NCBI GenBank assembly: GCA_030446715.1
Contig: JAUJMU010000007.1
Span: 186,001-250,000 of the forward strand
Direction of reading: 5' to 3'
DNA: 64,000 nucleotides
Source: Cytophagales bacterium
Lineage (GTDB): Bacteria; Bacteroidota; Bacteroidia; Cytophagales; 172606-1
Part shown: piece by piece, positions 45,475 through 55,056 of the stretch
Layout: each line of letters begins with the position of its first letter
Numbering within the stretch: position 1 is the first letter of the stretch
Translations under genes and position numbers: made by a program
Notes under the pieces: generated by a model
Seen by the model: only the letters and a program-made list of their open reading frames with translations
Databases searched by the model: none
What the model was told of the DNA's origin: nothing

Positions 45475-45966
45475 TCAGAACAGTTTAAGCTGACGGAAGC
45501 CGCAATGGCTTTGCTCGTGTTCCAGCAGCCACTGCTTTCGGGTGAGCCCGCCGGCGTAACCCACCAGTTTGCCGTTGTTGCCGATCACCCGGTGGCAGGG
45601 CAACACCAGGCAAAGTTTATTCTTTGAATTGGCATTACCAATGGCCCTTACTGCGTTGGGATCGCCCACCTTGCGGGCCAGCGAAAAGTAAGAGGTTACT
45701 TTCCCGTACGGAATCTTAGTCAGTTCATTCCAGATCTGCATCTGGAACTGTGTGCCCTCAAACTGCAACGGCAGTTCAAAATCCTTCAGATTCCCCTTGA
45801 AATAATCGTCCAGCTGCGCCCGGCAATCGCGGAGGCACACCGGATTCAGGGCCGATTCCGGCCGGGCCTTCCCATCCACAAACTGAACCGAAGTAATAGC
45901 CTCTTCAGTGCTGGCAATCTCCAGTAAACCGATCGGGGAAGGAAAATAGGTCAGATAAGGAGCCAT
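45475..45966 (-). CDS. ogt: Methylated-DNA--protein-cysteine methyltransferase
   Basis: This 163-residue suicide repair protein removes O6-methylguanine lesions. The acceptor cysteine is in LVLPCHRVIGNNGKLVGYAGG, preceded by the DNA-binding helix PYGKVTSYFSLARKVGDPNAVRAIG. The start at 45966 (MAPYLTYFPSPIGLLEI) matches Ogt. The longer frame to 46059 adds a hydrophobic stretch not found in the family. Confidence 0.93.
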   Translation of the reverse strand: MAPYLTYFPSPIGLLEIASTEEAITSVQFVDGKARPESALNPVCLRDCRAQLDDYFKGNLKDFELPLQFEGTQFQMQIWNELTKIPYGKVTSYFSLARKVGDPNAVRAIGNANSKNKLCLVLPCHRVIGNNGKLVGYAGGLTRKQWLLEHEQSHCGFRQLKLF

Positions 45967-46191
45967 ACAAGGAACTTGCAGATATCGGTTACCGGAAAAT
46001 AAAGCTGAAAACTGCAGGAAAGCAATCACGAATATACAGCCAGATAGCTGCCCTTTCAAAATCTTCCGTTTTGCCTGTGAAGGCCTGTGAAGGGCTGAGA
46101 GGCAGCTCAGGGTACCTTTTCCGATTTGCGCAAGCGGATTTTATTGCTCATTTTGGAAGGTCAGAACCATCAGAAATTCTGCACAGCCTGT

Positions 46192-48732
46192 ATGTCAAAA
46201 AAAATTCTTTTCTTTTTCCTGCTGCTCCTTTCTCCAACCCTGCAGGCTCAGCAGCCCCTGCAAACTCCATCTCACTTTCTGGGCTACCCTCTGGGCGAAC
46301 AGTTCACCCCGCACCACAACATCATCCGGTATACCGAACACGCTGCTGCTCAGGCACCTGACCGGGCAAAGTTGGTTCAATACGGCACAACATATGAGGG
46401 CCGTCCGCTGGTGGTGCTGGTGGTAGGCTCGGCGGACAATATGAGCCGTCTGGAGGCGATCCGCACCAACCACCTCAAAAGCATCGGACTGATGCCCGGC
46501 CAGCCCGGCCCCGACAAAGCGGCCATTGCCTGGATGAGCTACAATGTTCATGGCAATGAGTCTGTATCATCAGAGGCCGTGATGCAGGTCATCTATGATC
46601 TGCTGAATACCCAGAACACAAAAATGCAGGAGTACCTGAACAATACGGTGGTTTTGCTCGACCCCTGCATGAACCCTGATGGCCGCGAACGGTACGTCCA
46701 GTGGTACAATCAGGTGGCGGGTAAACCCTTCGATATTTCATCCTACGCCCGTGAGCATTTCGAGCCGTGGCCGGGTGGCCGCGCCAACCACTACCTGTTC
46801 GACCTCAACCGCGACTGGGCCTGGATGACCCAGAAAGAGACCTGGCAGCGCATCCAGCTATACAACCAGTGGATGCCCCACCTCCACGCCGACTTCCACG
46901 AACAGGGCGTGGATAACCCCTACTATTTTTCTCCGGCCGCCAAACCTTTCCATCAGGAAATCACACCGTTCCAGCGCAAGTTTCAGAATCTGATCGGCGA
47001 CTACAACCGCAAATACTTTGACGCCAACGGCTGGCTTTACTTTACCCGCGAGCGGTTCGACCTGTTTTACCCCAGCTACGGCGATACGTGGCCTACCTTC
47101 AACGGCGCAATCGGCATGACTTACGAACAGGGCGGTTCGGGCCGGGCCGGGCTCGGCATCCTGCGCAATGAAGGCGACACCCTCACGCTGAAAGACCGGA
47201 TTGCCCACCACCACACGGCCAGCCTTGCCACGGTAGAGGCCGTGTCGTCGAACAGCGACGAGATCATCCGGGAGTTTGCCGGCTATTTCCGCAATGCCGC
47301 CCGCAACCCTCCGGGAAAATTCAAATCGTACGTTTTCAAAGCAAAGGGAGCCGGAGACCGCCTGACTGCCTTCACCGATTTTCTGACCGGACAGGGCATC
47401 CGCTTCGGCTACGCCGGCAAGGGCGGCCCGGTCAGCGGTTACCGCTACCAGACTGGTAAAACTGAATCGGCTAAGCTGGAAGAAAATGATCTGGTGGTCA
47501 GTGCTTTTCAGCCAAAGGCAGTGCTTCTTAAAGTACTGATGGAGCCTGATCCGGCGCTGGAAGATTCCGTCACCTACGATATCACCTCGTGGGCGCTGCC
47601 CTATTCCTTCGGACTGGACGCCTACGCCACCAAAACGCGCCTGACCCCGGGTGACAAACCGGCTCCGGCAGCAGCAGTGGCCAGTCCGGCTGCGGCGACC
47701 AGCAGGCCATATGCCTACCTTGCCGGCTGGAGTGGCGTACCCGACATTCAGTTTATGTCGGCACTGCTCAGGCAAAAGGTGAAGGTCCGTTGCGCAGAAG
47801 CTCCCTTCGAAACCGGCAACCGGCAATACCCCCGGGGCACCCTGATCATTACCCGTACCGGCAACGAAGGGATGGGTACCGCCTTTGACCGGATTGTGAG
47901 CCGTACGGCCGATTCCCTCAAGGTTATGGTGACTCCGGTTGCCTCGGGCTTCGTAACCACCGGCTCCGACTTCGGCTCCGACCGGGTGCGTTACGTAAAG
48001 GCGCCCCGGGTGGCGGTGCTGGCCGGCAATTACATTTCTTCGCTGGGCTTCGGGGAGGTATGGCACTATTTTGAGCAGCAGATCGGCTACCCCGTTACGG
48101 TGCTGGAAACGGGCTATCTGCCAATGGTTCCGCTGAACCAGTTTGACGTACTGATCATGCCGTCGGGCAGCTACGGCAGCATCATCAACGACCGCATGCT
48201 GACCTCCCTGAAAGACTGGGTCCGGGCGGGCGGACGGGTGATTGCGCTGGAGAGTGCAGTTGGTTTTTTTGCTGACCGCCCCGACTTTGAAGTAAAGCGT
48301 AAAAAGCCTGAAAAAAAGGCAGATAAGTCCGCAACTGTGTCCCGGTATGATACAATTTCCACCTTCGCCAACCGGGAAAGGGACATGCTCCGCGAAGAGG
48401 TACCGGGGGCTGTGTACCGCGTCACCCTCGATGAAACGCACCCGCTGGCCTTTGGCTACGGCAACACCTATTATAGTCTGCTGCGCGATGCAGTTGATTA
48501 CGAGTTTCTGGCCAAAGGCTGGAACGTGGGCTACCTCAAAAAGGACAGCTACGTAAGTGGCTTCGCTGGCAGCAAGGCCAAAGAAAAGCTGAAAGATACC
48601 TTTATCCTCGGCGTGCAGGAACTGGGCCGGGGCCAGATGATCTACATCAACAGCAGTCCGCTTTTCCGTGCCTTCTGGCAGAACGGAAAGTTGATGTTTG
48701 GCAACGCCGTGTTTCTGGTGGGCAGCAATTGA
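46192..48732 (+). CDS. M14 family zinc carboxypeptidase, exported
   Basis: This protein of about 846 residues has a signal peptide (MSKKILFFFLLLLSPTLQAQ). It carries the M14 zinc ligands in NVHGNESVSSEAVM (HxxE) and HADFHEQGVDNPYYFSP. The substrate block NPDGRERYVQWYNQ and DLNRDWAWMTQKETW (the NR motif) is also present. The C-terminal half has a class I glutamine-amidotransferase-like fold (FDVLIMPSGSYGSII), typical of large Bacteroidota M14 proteins. The ATG at 46192 is chosen because it starts the signal peptide. Confidence 0.9.
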   Translation: MSKKILFFFLLLLSPTLQAQQPLQTPSHFLGYPLGEQFTPHHNIIRYTEHAAAQAPDRAKLVQYGTTYEGRPLVVLVVGSADNMSRLEAIRTNHLKSIGLMPGQPGPDKAAIAWMSYNVHGNESVSSEAVMQVIYDLLNTQNTKMQEYLNNTVVLLDPCMNPDGRERYVQWYNQVAGKPFDISSYAREHFEPWPGGRANHYLFDLNRDWAWMTQKETWQRIQLYNQWMPHLHADFHEQGVDNPYYFSPAAKPFHQEITPFQRKFQNLIGDYNRKYFDANGWLYFTRERFDLFYPSYGDTWPTFNGAIGMTYEQGGSGRAGLGILRNEGDTLTLKDRIAHHHTASLATVEAVSSNSDEIIREFAGYFRNAARNPPGKFKSYVFKAKGAGDRLTAFTDFLTGQGIRFGYAGKGGPVSGYRYQTGKTESAKLEENDLVVSAFQPKAVLLKVLMEPDPALEDSVTYDITSWALPYSFGLDAYATKTRLTPGDKPAPAAAVASPAAATSRPYAYLAGWSGVPDIQFMSALLRQKVKVRCAEAPFETGNRQYPRGTLIITRTGNEGMGTAFDRIVSRTADSLKVMVTPVASGFVTTGSDFGSDRVRYVKAPRVAVLAGNYISSLGFGEVWHYFEQQIGYPVTVLETGYLPMVPLNQFDVLIMPSGSYGSIINDRMLTSLKDWVRAGGRVIALESAVGFFADRPDFEVKRKKPEKKADKSATVSRYDTISTFANRERDMLREEVPGAVYRVTLDETHPLAFGYGNTYYSLLRDAVDYEFLAKGWNVGYLKKDSYVSGFAGSKAKEKLKDTFILGVQELGRGQMIYINSSPLFRAFWQNGKLMFGNAVFLVGSN

Positions 48733-48774
48733 AAAGCCGGCAAACCGATTCCGGCGGAAAACGTATAGTTGCAG

Positions 48775-49644
48775 ATGTCAGAGAAAGGAACACTCACCGT
48801 GGGCGGTGTGCCCGAACATTTCAATCTGCCGTGGCACCTTGCTATTCAGCAGGGGCTTTTTGGTAAGGAAGGCCTGAACATTCACTGGCGGGAGTACCCC
48901 GGCGGTACGGGTGCTATGATCCGGGACTTGCGCAGCGGTGATCTGGACGCAGCCGTGTTGCTGACCGAGGGCATTGTGGCCGGCATCTGCAAGGGCAACC
49001 CGAGTCAGATTATTGCGCCTTACGTAGTTTCTCCCCTGATCTGGGGCATTCACGTACCGGCCGGGTCTGCTTTTCACGAAGTGGAGGCATTACAGGGAAA
49101 ACGGTTTGCCATCAGCCGGTACGGTTCCGGATCGCACCTGATGGCTTACGTCCACGCCCGGCAGCGCGGCTGGGACCCGGAAGCCCTCCAACTGGTTCTG
49201 GCCGGTGACCTGACCGGAGCCCGGAAAGCATTCAGGCACGGTGAAGCGGATGCTTTTATGTGGGAAAAAACCATGACCCAGCCGCTGGTGGACAACGGTG
49301 AGTTCCGGCGGGTAGGCGAATGTCCCACGCCATGGCCTTCTTTCGTGATTGCCGCGCGGATAGAGGTAATTGAGCAGGACACCCAATCACTACGCCGGAT
49401 GCTTGAGGTGATTGCAAAGTCAAGTCAGAACTTTAAAGGCAGCTCCCAGTCCGTACGGATTGTTTCAGAACGCTTCGCCATCCGGCCGGAGGATGTTGCC
49501 GCCTGGTTTGCCCATACCCGATGGGCGGATCGTTCCGGTCAGGAGTTGACAGACAATGTGCTGCAGCATGTGATGGATACGCTGCTGGATATTCAGGTGA
49601 TTGATGAAGCTGTACTGGCTAACCAGTTGTTTAATAGGTTATAA
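48775..49644 (+). CDS. Ca3427-like periplasmic-binding-fold protein without signal peptide
   Basis: This protein of about 289 residues has a type 2 periplasmic-binding fold of the ABC-transporter (NMT1/SsuA-like) superfamily: VGGVPEHFNLPWHLAIQQGL, WREYPGGTGAMIRDLRSGDL, LQGKRFAISRYGSGSHLMA. It begins directly with the fold and has no signal peptide, like the fungal Ca3427 subgroup, so it is probably cytoplasmic. The ligand is unknown (thiamine-precursor-like compounds in some relatives). It starts 42 bases after the M14 stop; no permease is adjacent. Confidence 0.78.
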   Translation: MSEKGTLTVGGVPEHFNLPWHLAIQQGLFGKEGLNIHWREYPGGTGAMIRDLRSGDLDAAVLLTEGIVAGICKGNPSQIIAPYVVSPLIWGIHVPAGSAFHEVEALQGKRFAISRYGSGSHLMAYVHARQRGWDPEALQLVLAGDLTGARKAFRHGEADAFMWEKTMTQPLVDNGEFRRVGECPTPWPSFVIAARIEVIEQDTQSLRRMLEVIAKSSQNFKGSSQSVRIVSERFAIRPEDVAAWFAHTRWADRSGQELTDNVLQHVMDTLLDIQVIDEAVLANQLFNRL

Positions 49645-49794
49645 TCTATTCTTAAAACATTCTTTTTATTCCCTTCCCGCAGTCGTTTGGCTCCTGCCGG
49701 GTGACAATCCCCGAGGCCTCATAACTATAGATAGCGTCACAACTTGCCGGAAAGACCGGAATGGCAAGCGGTAAATTTTCAAAGAGATTGATTG

Positions 49795-49892
49795 TTTCCC
49801 GCAGAAAAGAGTTTCCCGCAGATTATGATTTCCCGCAGATTCACGCGGATAAGGGCGCAGATTAGCTTCGCAGAGATAATTTTCGCAGAAAG
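49795..49892. repeat. CCGCAGATT...CGCGGATAAGGGCGCAGATT repeat block
   Basis: CCCGCAGATT occurs twice (about 49815 and 49832), followed by CACGCGGATAAGGGCGCAGA and CGCAGAGATAATTTTCGCAG. An inverted relative is at 57468-57513. The block ends exactly where the truncated DUF6340 coding sequence begins. Confidence 0.7.
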
Positions 49893-49901
49893 TCTCTGTT
49901 T

Positions 49902-50617
49902 CCCTTGCAGTGGGCGGAAGTAGAGAAGATCTGCGCCGGATACGGAGCAGACGCCCTCTGTGTGGTGGAAACTTTTGATACCGACACGCAGATTGTCCCG
50001 ACTACCCGTACGATTGAGGAGAAAGACAAGGAGGGCAACGTGCGCAAGCGGACGGAGTTCGTTGCCAATCTGATGGTACAGGTGAAAATGGGCTTCCGGT
50101 TGTATGATTTAAAAGACAGGAGCATCCGCGATGAGTTTCTGGGCCGGCACTCTCTTTTCTGGACCAGTGTGGGGCATTCCCCGCAAGCTGCCCTGGCTAC
50201 GCTGATCAATAAAAGTGAAGCCACTGACCGCGTCAGTTACGCCATCGGCAACAGTACGCCGCCCGGATTGCCCCGGCCTGGATCACCGTAGAAAGAGAAT
50301 ATTACAAGAAAGGCGGCGACTCCCGCATGAAGCCTGCTTTCCGGATGGCTTACGTAAACGATTGGGACGGAGCGGCCCTGCTTTGGGAACAGATTGTGGC
50401 AACTTCAGGCGGAAGAACCGCTGGCAAAGCTGCCTACAACCTGGCCATTGCCCTGGAAGTGACCGGCCGCCTGGATGAAGCCAAGGCATGGAGCGACAAG
50501 GCTTACACGCTGTATGGCAACAAAAAGGTCCGCAGTTACAGCAGCTACGTGCTCGACCGCCGGATCTACGACAACCAGCGACTGCAAAACCAGATGAAAA
50601 GCGTCGCCAACAACTGA
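49902..50617 (+). pseudogene. DUF6340-like lipoprotein fragment, 5'-truncated and frameshifted
   Basis: The frame picks up inside the family at PLQWAEVEKICAGYGADAL, through TTRTIEEKDKEGNVRKRTEF and MGFRLYDLKDRSIRDEF. After a one-base shift near 50249 it continues QYAARIAPAWITVEREYYKK, MKPAFRMAYVNDWDGAALLW and a TPR-like end (AAYNLAIALEVTGRLDEAK, RRIYDNQRLQ). The N-terminal lipoprotein signal and roughly 150 residues expected upstream are absent and replaced by the repeat block at 49795-49892. A terminator follows the stop. Confidence 0.75.
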
Positions 50618-50643
50618 TTCTTCCGAAATTGCTTTACTGGTTG

Positions 50644-50682
50644 AAGCCCCTGCAGATTCGTTCAGCAGGGGCTTTGTCCTTT
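50644..50682 (+). terminator. Rho-independent terminator after the DUF6340 fragment
   Basis: AAGCCCCTGC (50644-50653) pairs with GCAGGGGCTT (50665-50674) around an 11-base loop; a T-rich tail follows. Confidence 0.8.
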
Positions 50683-50793
50683 GCCTGAACTGACACGTGA
50701 GAAAGCTTTGAATCATCAGTTTTTATTGAAATCTGGAGGATCACCCGTATCTTCCGCAGACTCAGCCACCGAAGCGTTTACTCCCGGAAATTC

Positions 50794-51495
50794 ATGTATC
50801 TCTGCTCTACCCTGCTGCTTTCGGCATTCTTTGTCCTGATCACCCAAACGGTAAGCGACCCTATGCCCCACCCCCCCACTCCCGCCGCCCACAGATACAC
50901 CTTTCTTTCGCTTGGCGACTCTTATACCATCGGCGAAAGTGTGGAAACCAAAGACCGCTGGAGTGTACAACTGGCCGCCATGCTTCGTAAAAAGGGAATT
51001 GACATGGCCCCGCCGGACATCATTGCCCGCACCGGCTGGACCACCGCCGAACTGGCAGAAGCCATCGGGAAAAGCGGGAACTCTAAAAAATACGACCTCG
51101 TTTCCCTGCTGACCGGCGTAAACAACCAGTACCGGGGCCAGCCTCTGGACCGCTACCAGACTGAGTTTCGTGAACTGCTCCAGACCGCCATCCGGTACGC
51201 CGGCAATCAGCCCAACCGGGTCATTGTGGTCTCCATTCCCGACTGGGGAGTAACGCCCTTCGCCCAGGGACGCGACCGGGCCAGGATTGCGGCCGAAATT
51301 GACGCCTTCAATGCCGTTTGTCTGCAGGAGTCACGCAAAGCGGGAGTGAAATTTTTCAACATTACGCCCCTTTCGCGGCAGGCGGCAGTTGATGCGGTAC
51401 ACGTGGCTTCGGATGGGCTGCACTTTTCGGGCCGGCAGTACGGGTTATGGGCAGAGCAGATGCTGCCGGAAGTCATGAAGATTTTCAGGAAATAA
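50794..51495 (+). CDS. SGNH/GDSL-type hydrolase, exported
   Basis: This 233-residue esterase-like protein has an N-terminal hydrophobic signal (LCSTLLLSAFFVLI). The SGNH blocks are all present: FLSLGDSYTIGE (nucleophile serine), a glycine in the ARTGWTTAEL segment, LLTGVNNQYRG (oxyanion asparagine) and ASDGLHFSG (Asp-His pair). The substrate is probably a carbohydrate or lipid ester in the periplasm. It is convergent with the NTF2-like gene. Confidence 0.9.
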   Translation: MYLCSTLLLSAFFVLITQTVSDPMPHPPTPAAHRYTFLSLGDSYTIGESVETKDRWSVQLAAMLRKKGIDMAPPDIIARTGWTTAELAEAIGKSGNSKKYDLVSLLTGVNNQYRGQPLDRYQTEFRELLQTAIRYAGNQPNRVIVVSIPDWGVTPFAQGRDRARIAAEIDAFNAVCLQESRKAGVKFFNITPLSRQAAVDAVHVASDGLHFSGRQYGLWAEQMLPEVMKIFRK

Positions 51496-51499
51496 GAAT

Positions 51500-51645
51500 T
51501 TGAATGATTATATGGTTATATGATTGAATTGCTAACTTGTTGCATTGTCAGCATTGTCTGCCTTTGAAGGATCATGCCGGTCAGCCAACCATCCAACCAT
51601 TTAACAATTCAGCCATATAACAATTTAACCATACAACCACCACTT
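51500..51645. repeat. ATATGGTTATATGATTGAAT-type repeat hairpin between convergent genes
   Basis: The left part repeats TTATATGGTTATATGATTGA. The right part carries the inverted forms AACCATTTAACAATTCAGCC, ATATAACAATTTAACCATAC. The arms can pair over about 50 bases around a GC-richer middle. No coding content. Confidence 0.7.
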
Positions 51646-51663
51646 TTGTCATTTGGGCAAGGG

Positions 51664-52122
51664 CTACGCCGGCAGTGGGCCGTCAATCAGGGAACAGTGC
51701 CAGCGGGCCTCTTTCCACCCGTCGGGGGTTAGTTTCCAGACAATGGTGGCGGCGCAGAAATACTTCATCGGCTGGCCCTGCACTTTCAGGTGCTGGCAAA
51801 AATCCACTACTGACCAGGCTACCGCGGGATAGGTACGCACCCGGTAATTCATAATTTCAGTGTAAGCCTCGGCTTCCATTGCCTCCATCTGAGCGAAAAA
51901 ATTGCTGAACCAGTTTTCCCAGCTGGTCCGGTCAGGTATAACCTTACTCTTTCCTTCCTGATCAATATCCACGATGCCAAAATCATCGTCGCATAGCTTG
52001 CTCAGTTCCTCAAAATCATGTGTATTGATGCAATGAAAAAGACGCCTGGTTTCATCGTAAAGAGGGGCTTTACTGAATGAATTACCATCAGATTGAGAAA
52101 TCGACAGGGAACCACCATTCAT
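51664..52122 (-). CDS. NTF2-like (DUF4440/SnoaL-type) protein
   Basis: This 152-residue protein has a cone-shaped NTF2-like fold pattern: a long first helix (ETRRLFHCINTHDFEELSKLCDDDFGIVD), then a helix with SWENWFSNFFAQMEAM and the beta sheet VAWSVVDFCQHLKVQGQPMKY...ATIVWKLTPDGWKEARWHCSLI. Such proteins are small ligand-binding or enzyme scaffolds. No specific activity can be inferred. The start may be a few codons downstream. Confidence 0.75.
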   Translation of the reverse strand: MNGGSLSISQSDGNSFSKAPLYDETRRLFHCINTHDFEELSKLCDDDFGIVDIDQEGKSKVIPDRTSWENWFSNFFAQMEAMEAEAYTEIMNYRVRTYPAVAWSVVDFCQHLKVQGQPMKYFCAATIVWKLTPDGWKEARWHCSLIDGPLPA

Positions 52123-52401
52123 GGAAGTATTTTTATATCATTATTCGCAAATACCCGGCCTCAGGTTTGGCTGCTGTGTTTACTAAATAGGTCCTATTCT
52201 GCTGTTTTCCAAATTTTTATAAATTTTTTAGAAAGTACAGGACCAATCGTAATTAATTTTTACAGAAGAGTGAAAAATTTGATATGCCTCCTCACCCCCG
52301 GAAAGCGGCACCTATTGAAAATAACAACGGACAGGAAAGATTTTATTATCTTGTATTCTTACGCGTTTTCCAGCTGAACCTTCAGATTAACCGCTTCCCG
52401 G

Positions 52402-54027
52402 ATGATTCGTATTCTGTCTTTTCTGCGCCGCATCAGTTTGCTAAGCCTCTCTCTGGCGGTACTTACCGCTTTTACCATAAGCTCCGATGAACCAACCGAT
52501 TATCTGACGGCCAGTTTCCACAAGGAGCGGCGGGACGCCCTGCGGCGGATGCTGCCTCCCAATTCGGTAGCCGTATTTTTCGCAGCGCCGGTCCGCAACC
52601 GGGCCAATGACGTGGAGTTTGTGTACCACCAGGATCCCGACTTTTACTACCTGACCGGTTACCGGGAGCCTCACGCGGTACTGCTGCTTTTTGCCGACCC
52701 CCAGAAAGATGCAGCGGGCCAAACTTACCACGAAATGTTGTACGTTCAGCGCCGCGACCCGAAAGCCGAAATGTGGGCTGGCCGCCGGCTCGGCACCGAA
52801 GGAGCAAGTAAGACACTGGGACTCCAAAAGGTAGCTGAGAATAAAGAATTTGCCGCCACCGCTCCGGACTTCCGCAACTTCAGTAAAGTCTTTTTCCACG
52901 AATTCCGGAATGACGTACGGGACGACAAGAAAGACTCCGCTGACCTGTACGACCTGATCCGGGACTTCCGGCAGAAAACCAATTACCCCACGGATTACGA
53001 TGCCCGGCGGTATTCCCTTTATGAACTGCTCCGGAATTCGGGTAAGGATAATAGCGTCAATGCAGCCCAGACGATAAGCAACTATCAGAGTTATTATCCC
53101 AGTCTGCAAAACGATCCCGTGCTGAAGGAATTCGTGCAGGCCGCCGACGCCAAAGCCCGGGCCAGGGTGGTGGCCAAAGTTCCCAAAACCAACCTGGACG
53201 GCTACACCCTGCCCGGTTTCATGGATCAGATGCGCGAAACCAAACTGCCGGAAGAAATCAAGCTTCTGCGCAAAGCCGTATTCATTTCGGCCGTGGCCCA
53301 GCAGGAAGTGATGAAAGCCTTGCACCCCGGCATGTCGGAGCGGGAGGTGCAGGGCATCCACGAGTTTGTGTACCGGAAGTACGGCGCTGAGTTTGAAGGC
53401 TACCCCAGCATTGTGGGTGCGGGAAACAACGGTTGCGTACTGCACTACATTGAAAACAACCGCACAAAGCTGAACACGGATCTGGTGCTGATGGACATCG
53501 GCGCGGAGTACCACGGCTACACTGCCGACGTAACCCGCACTGTTCCCGCCAGCGGAAAGTTCAACCCGGAGCAGCGGGCCATTTATGACCTGGTGTACCG
53601 GGCTCAGGAGGCTGGCATCGCCGCCTGCCGGGAGAAACGATTTCCGGGACCCGCACGTAGCCGCCGCGGAAATCATTAATAAAGGCTTGGTTCAACTGGG
53701 CATCATCAAAGACTTGAAAAACAAGCACCTGTACTTTCCGCACGGTACCTCGCACTACCTCGGGATGGACGTGCACGACCGGGGCACCTACGGTCCGCTG
53801 AAGGTAAACTCGGTCATTACAGTCGAGCCGGGCATCTACATTCCGGAGGGTAGCCCTGCGACAAAAAGTGGTGGGGTATTGCTGTCCGCATTGAGGACGA
53901 CATTCTGATTACCCAGGCTGGTCCGGAAAACCTCTCTGCTACCGCCCCGCGGAAGGCCGAAGACATTGAGAAGCTGATGGCTGAAAAGAGTGTCCTCAAC
54001 GACCTCAAACTGCCAGAGCTGGACTAG
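52402..54027 (+). pseudogene. M24 family Xaa-Pro aminopeptidase (aminopeptidase P), exported, two frameshifts
   Basis: The reconstructed length is about 540 residues. A signal peptide (to about AFTISS) precedes the AMP_N domain (YLTASFHKERRDALRRMLPP, DPDFYYLTGYREPHAVLLLF). The pita-bread metallopeptidase domain carries the ligands VLMDIGAEYHGYTADVTRTV (two Asp), FPHGTSHYLGMDVHD (His), ITVEPGIYIPEG (Glu) and, after the second shift, VRIEDDILIT (Glu). The frame changes near 53638 and near 53850. Every metal ligand is preserved across the breaks, so the lesion may be a sequencing artefact. The family cleaves N-terminal residues before proline. Confidence 0.87.
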
Positions 54028-54035
54028 CAGTAGCA

Positions 54036-54926
54036 GTGAAGTCTCCCTTGCCGGTTCATTCACCCATTCCCATGCTTTCCTTTCTTCAGCAACCCTACCC
54101 ACTCAGCGACCCAAACCTTAAAAAAGCCGTTATCCAGTCCCTGCTTGTCGGCTTGTTCGTCACTTTTGTGCTGGTGGTCTTCCAGCCCTTTGGTTCGTAC
54201 AACTGGCAGCACCCCTACAAAGTGCTCATCCTGTCGGGCTTTGGTATGGTGGCTTCAGTCACTTCTTTTCTGAACTTCTTTGTATTTCCCAAACTGCTGC
54301 CATCGGTTTTCCGGGAGGCGCAGTGGACAGTCTGGAAAGAGTTGCTGTGGAACCTGCTGCCGATTCCCGCCGGAGGCTTTCTGAGTACCCTATACGGCTC
54401 GCTGACCGGCTCAATGCCGCTTACCCTCCTTCAGGTAACGTACATGATCCCGGTGGTTTTTCTGGTGGGACTTTTTCCGGCAATTCTACTGGTTTTGGTC
54501 AATTATCTCTACCTGTTACGGAAATACCGGTCCCCGGAAGAAAGTATTCTCCGGCCAACTCCTGAATTGACCGAAGACATTCAAACGCTGGTGCTCGTGG
54601 CCGATAACCAAAAGGATAAACTTGTGTTACCGGCCAGCGAACTGCTCTTTATCGAAGCAAGTGACAATTACTGTACATTTTTCCACCATGAAAGGGGGAA
54701 GCTTACCAAAACGTTGTTGCGCAGCAGCCTGAGCCGACTGGAAAGCCAGATCCATCATCCCCGGATCATCCGCTGCCACCGGTCTTACCTGGTCAATCTG
54801 GACCGGATTCAATCCGTTGCCGGCAATGCGCAGGGGTATAAGCTTTTCTTTGACAGCTACGAAGCGCCGGTGCCGGTAGCCCGGTCTTACTCAGCAACGG
54901 TAAAAGCTTATTTTTCCGCCAGCTAA
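54036..54926 (+). CDS. Membrane-anchored LytTR DNA-binding regulator
   Basis: This 296-residue protein has four hydrophobic helices (about residues 30-170, e.g. VIQSLLVGLFVTFVLVVF) and a cytosolic C-terminal LytTR domain (LPASELLFIEASDNYCTFFH, LLRSSLSRLESQI, IIRCHRSYLVNLDRI, VPVARSYSATVKAYF). This architecture is common in Bacteroidota, where such proteins act as one-component regulators of envelope or quorum responses. It begins 8 bases after the M24 gene, so they are probably co-transcribed. A start at 54072 (MLSFLQQPYPL) is also possible. Confidence 0.88.
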   Translation: MKSPLPVHSPIPMLSFLQQPYPLSDPNLKKAVIQSLLVGLFVTFVLVVFQPFGSYNWQHPYKVLILSGFGMVASVTSFLNFFVFPKLLPSVFREAQWTVWKELLWNLLPIPAGGFLSTLYGSLTGSMPLTLLQVTYMIPVVFLVGLFPAILLVLVNYLYLLRKYRSPEESILRPTPELTEDIQTLVLVADNQKDKLVLPASELLFIEASDNYCTFFHHERGKLTKTLLRSSLSRLESQIHHPRIIRCHRSYLVNLDRIQSVAGNAQGYKLFFDSYEAPVPVARSYSATVKAYFSAS

Positions 54927-55023
54927 CTGCCCCACAGTCTGCCCCATTCGTCCCCGACCTTTTCCATTGGCCCCGTTTCCTTCCTGATCAGCCCTTTTTC
55001 CGGCGGCAGGTTTTACGGCTTTC

Positions 55024-55031
55024 TACATTTG
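55024..55031 (+). promoter_or_regulatory. Bacteroidota -7 promoter element upstream of the esterase-like gene
   Basis: TACATTTG matches TAnnTTTG exactly and lies 26 bases before the ATG at 55057. A clear -33 TTG was not found. Confidence 0.4.
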
Positions 55032-55056
55032 AGAGACCGTTTTAACCCGCATCGCC

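Noticed and set aside
46858-48441. A 527-codon minus-strand frame opposite the M14 peptidase.
   Set aside because: Composition is typical of antisense frames in GC-rich coding DNA, and the plus-strand M14 motifs are clear.
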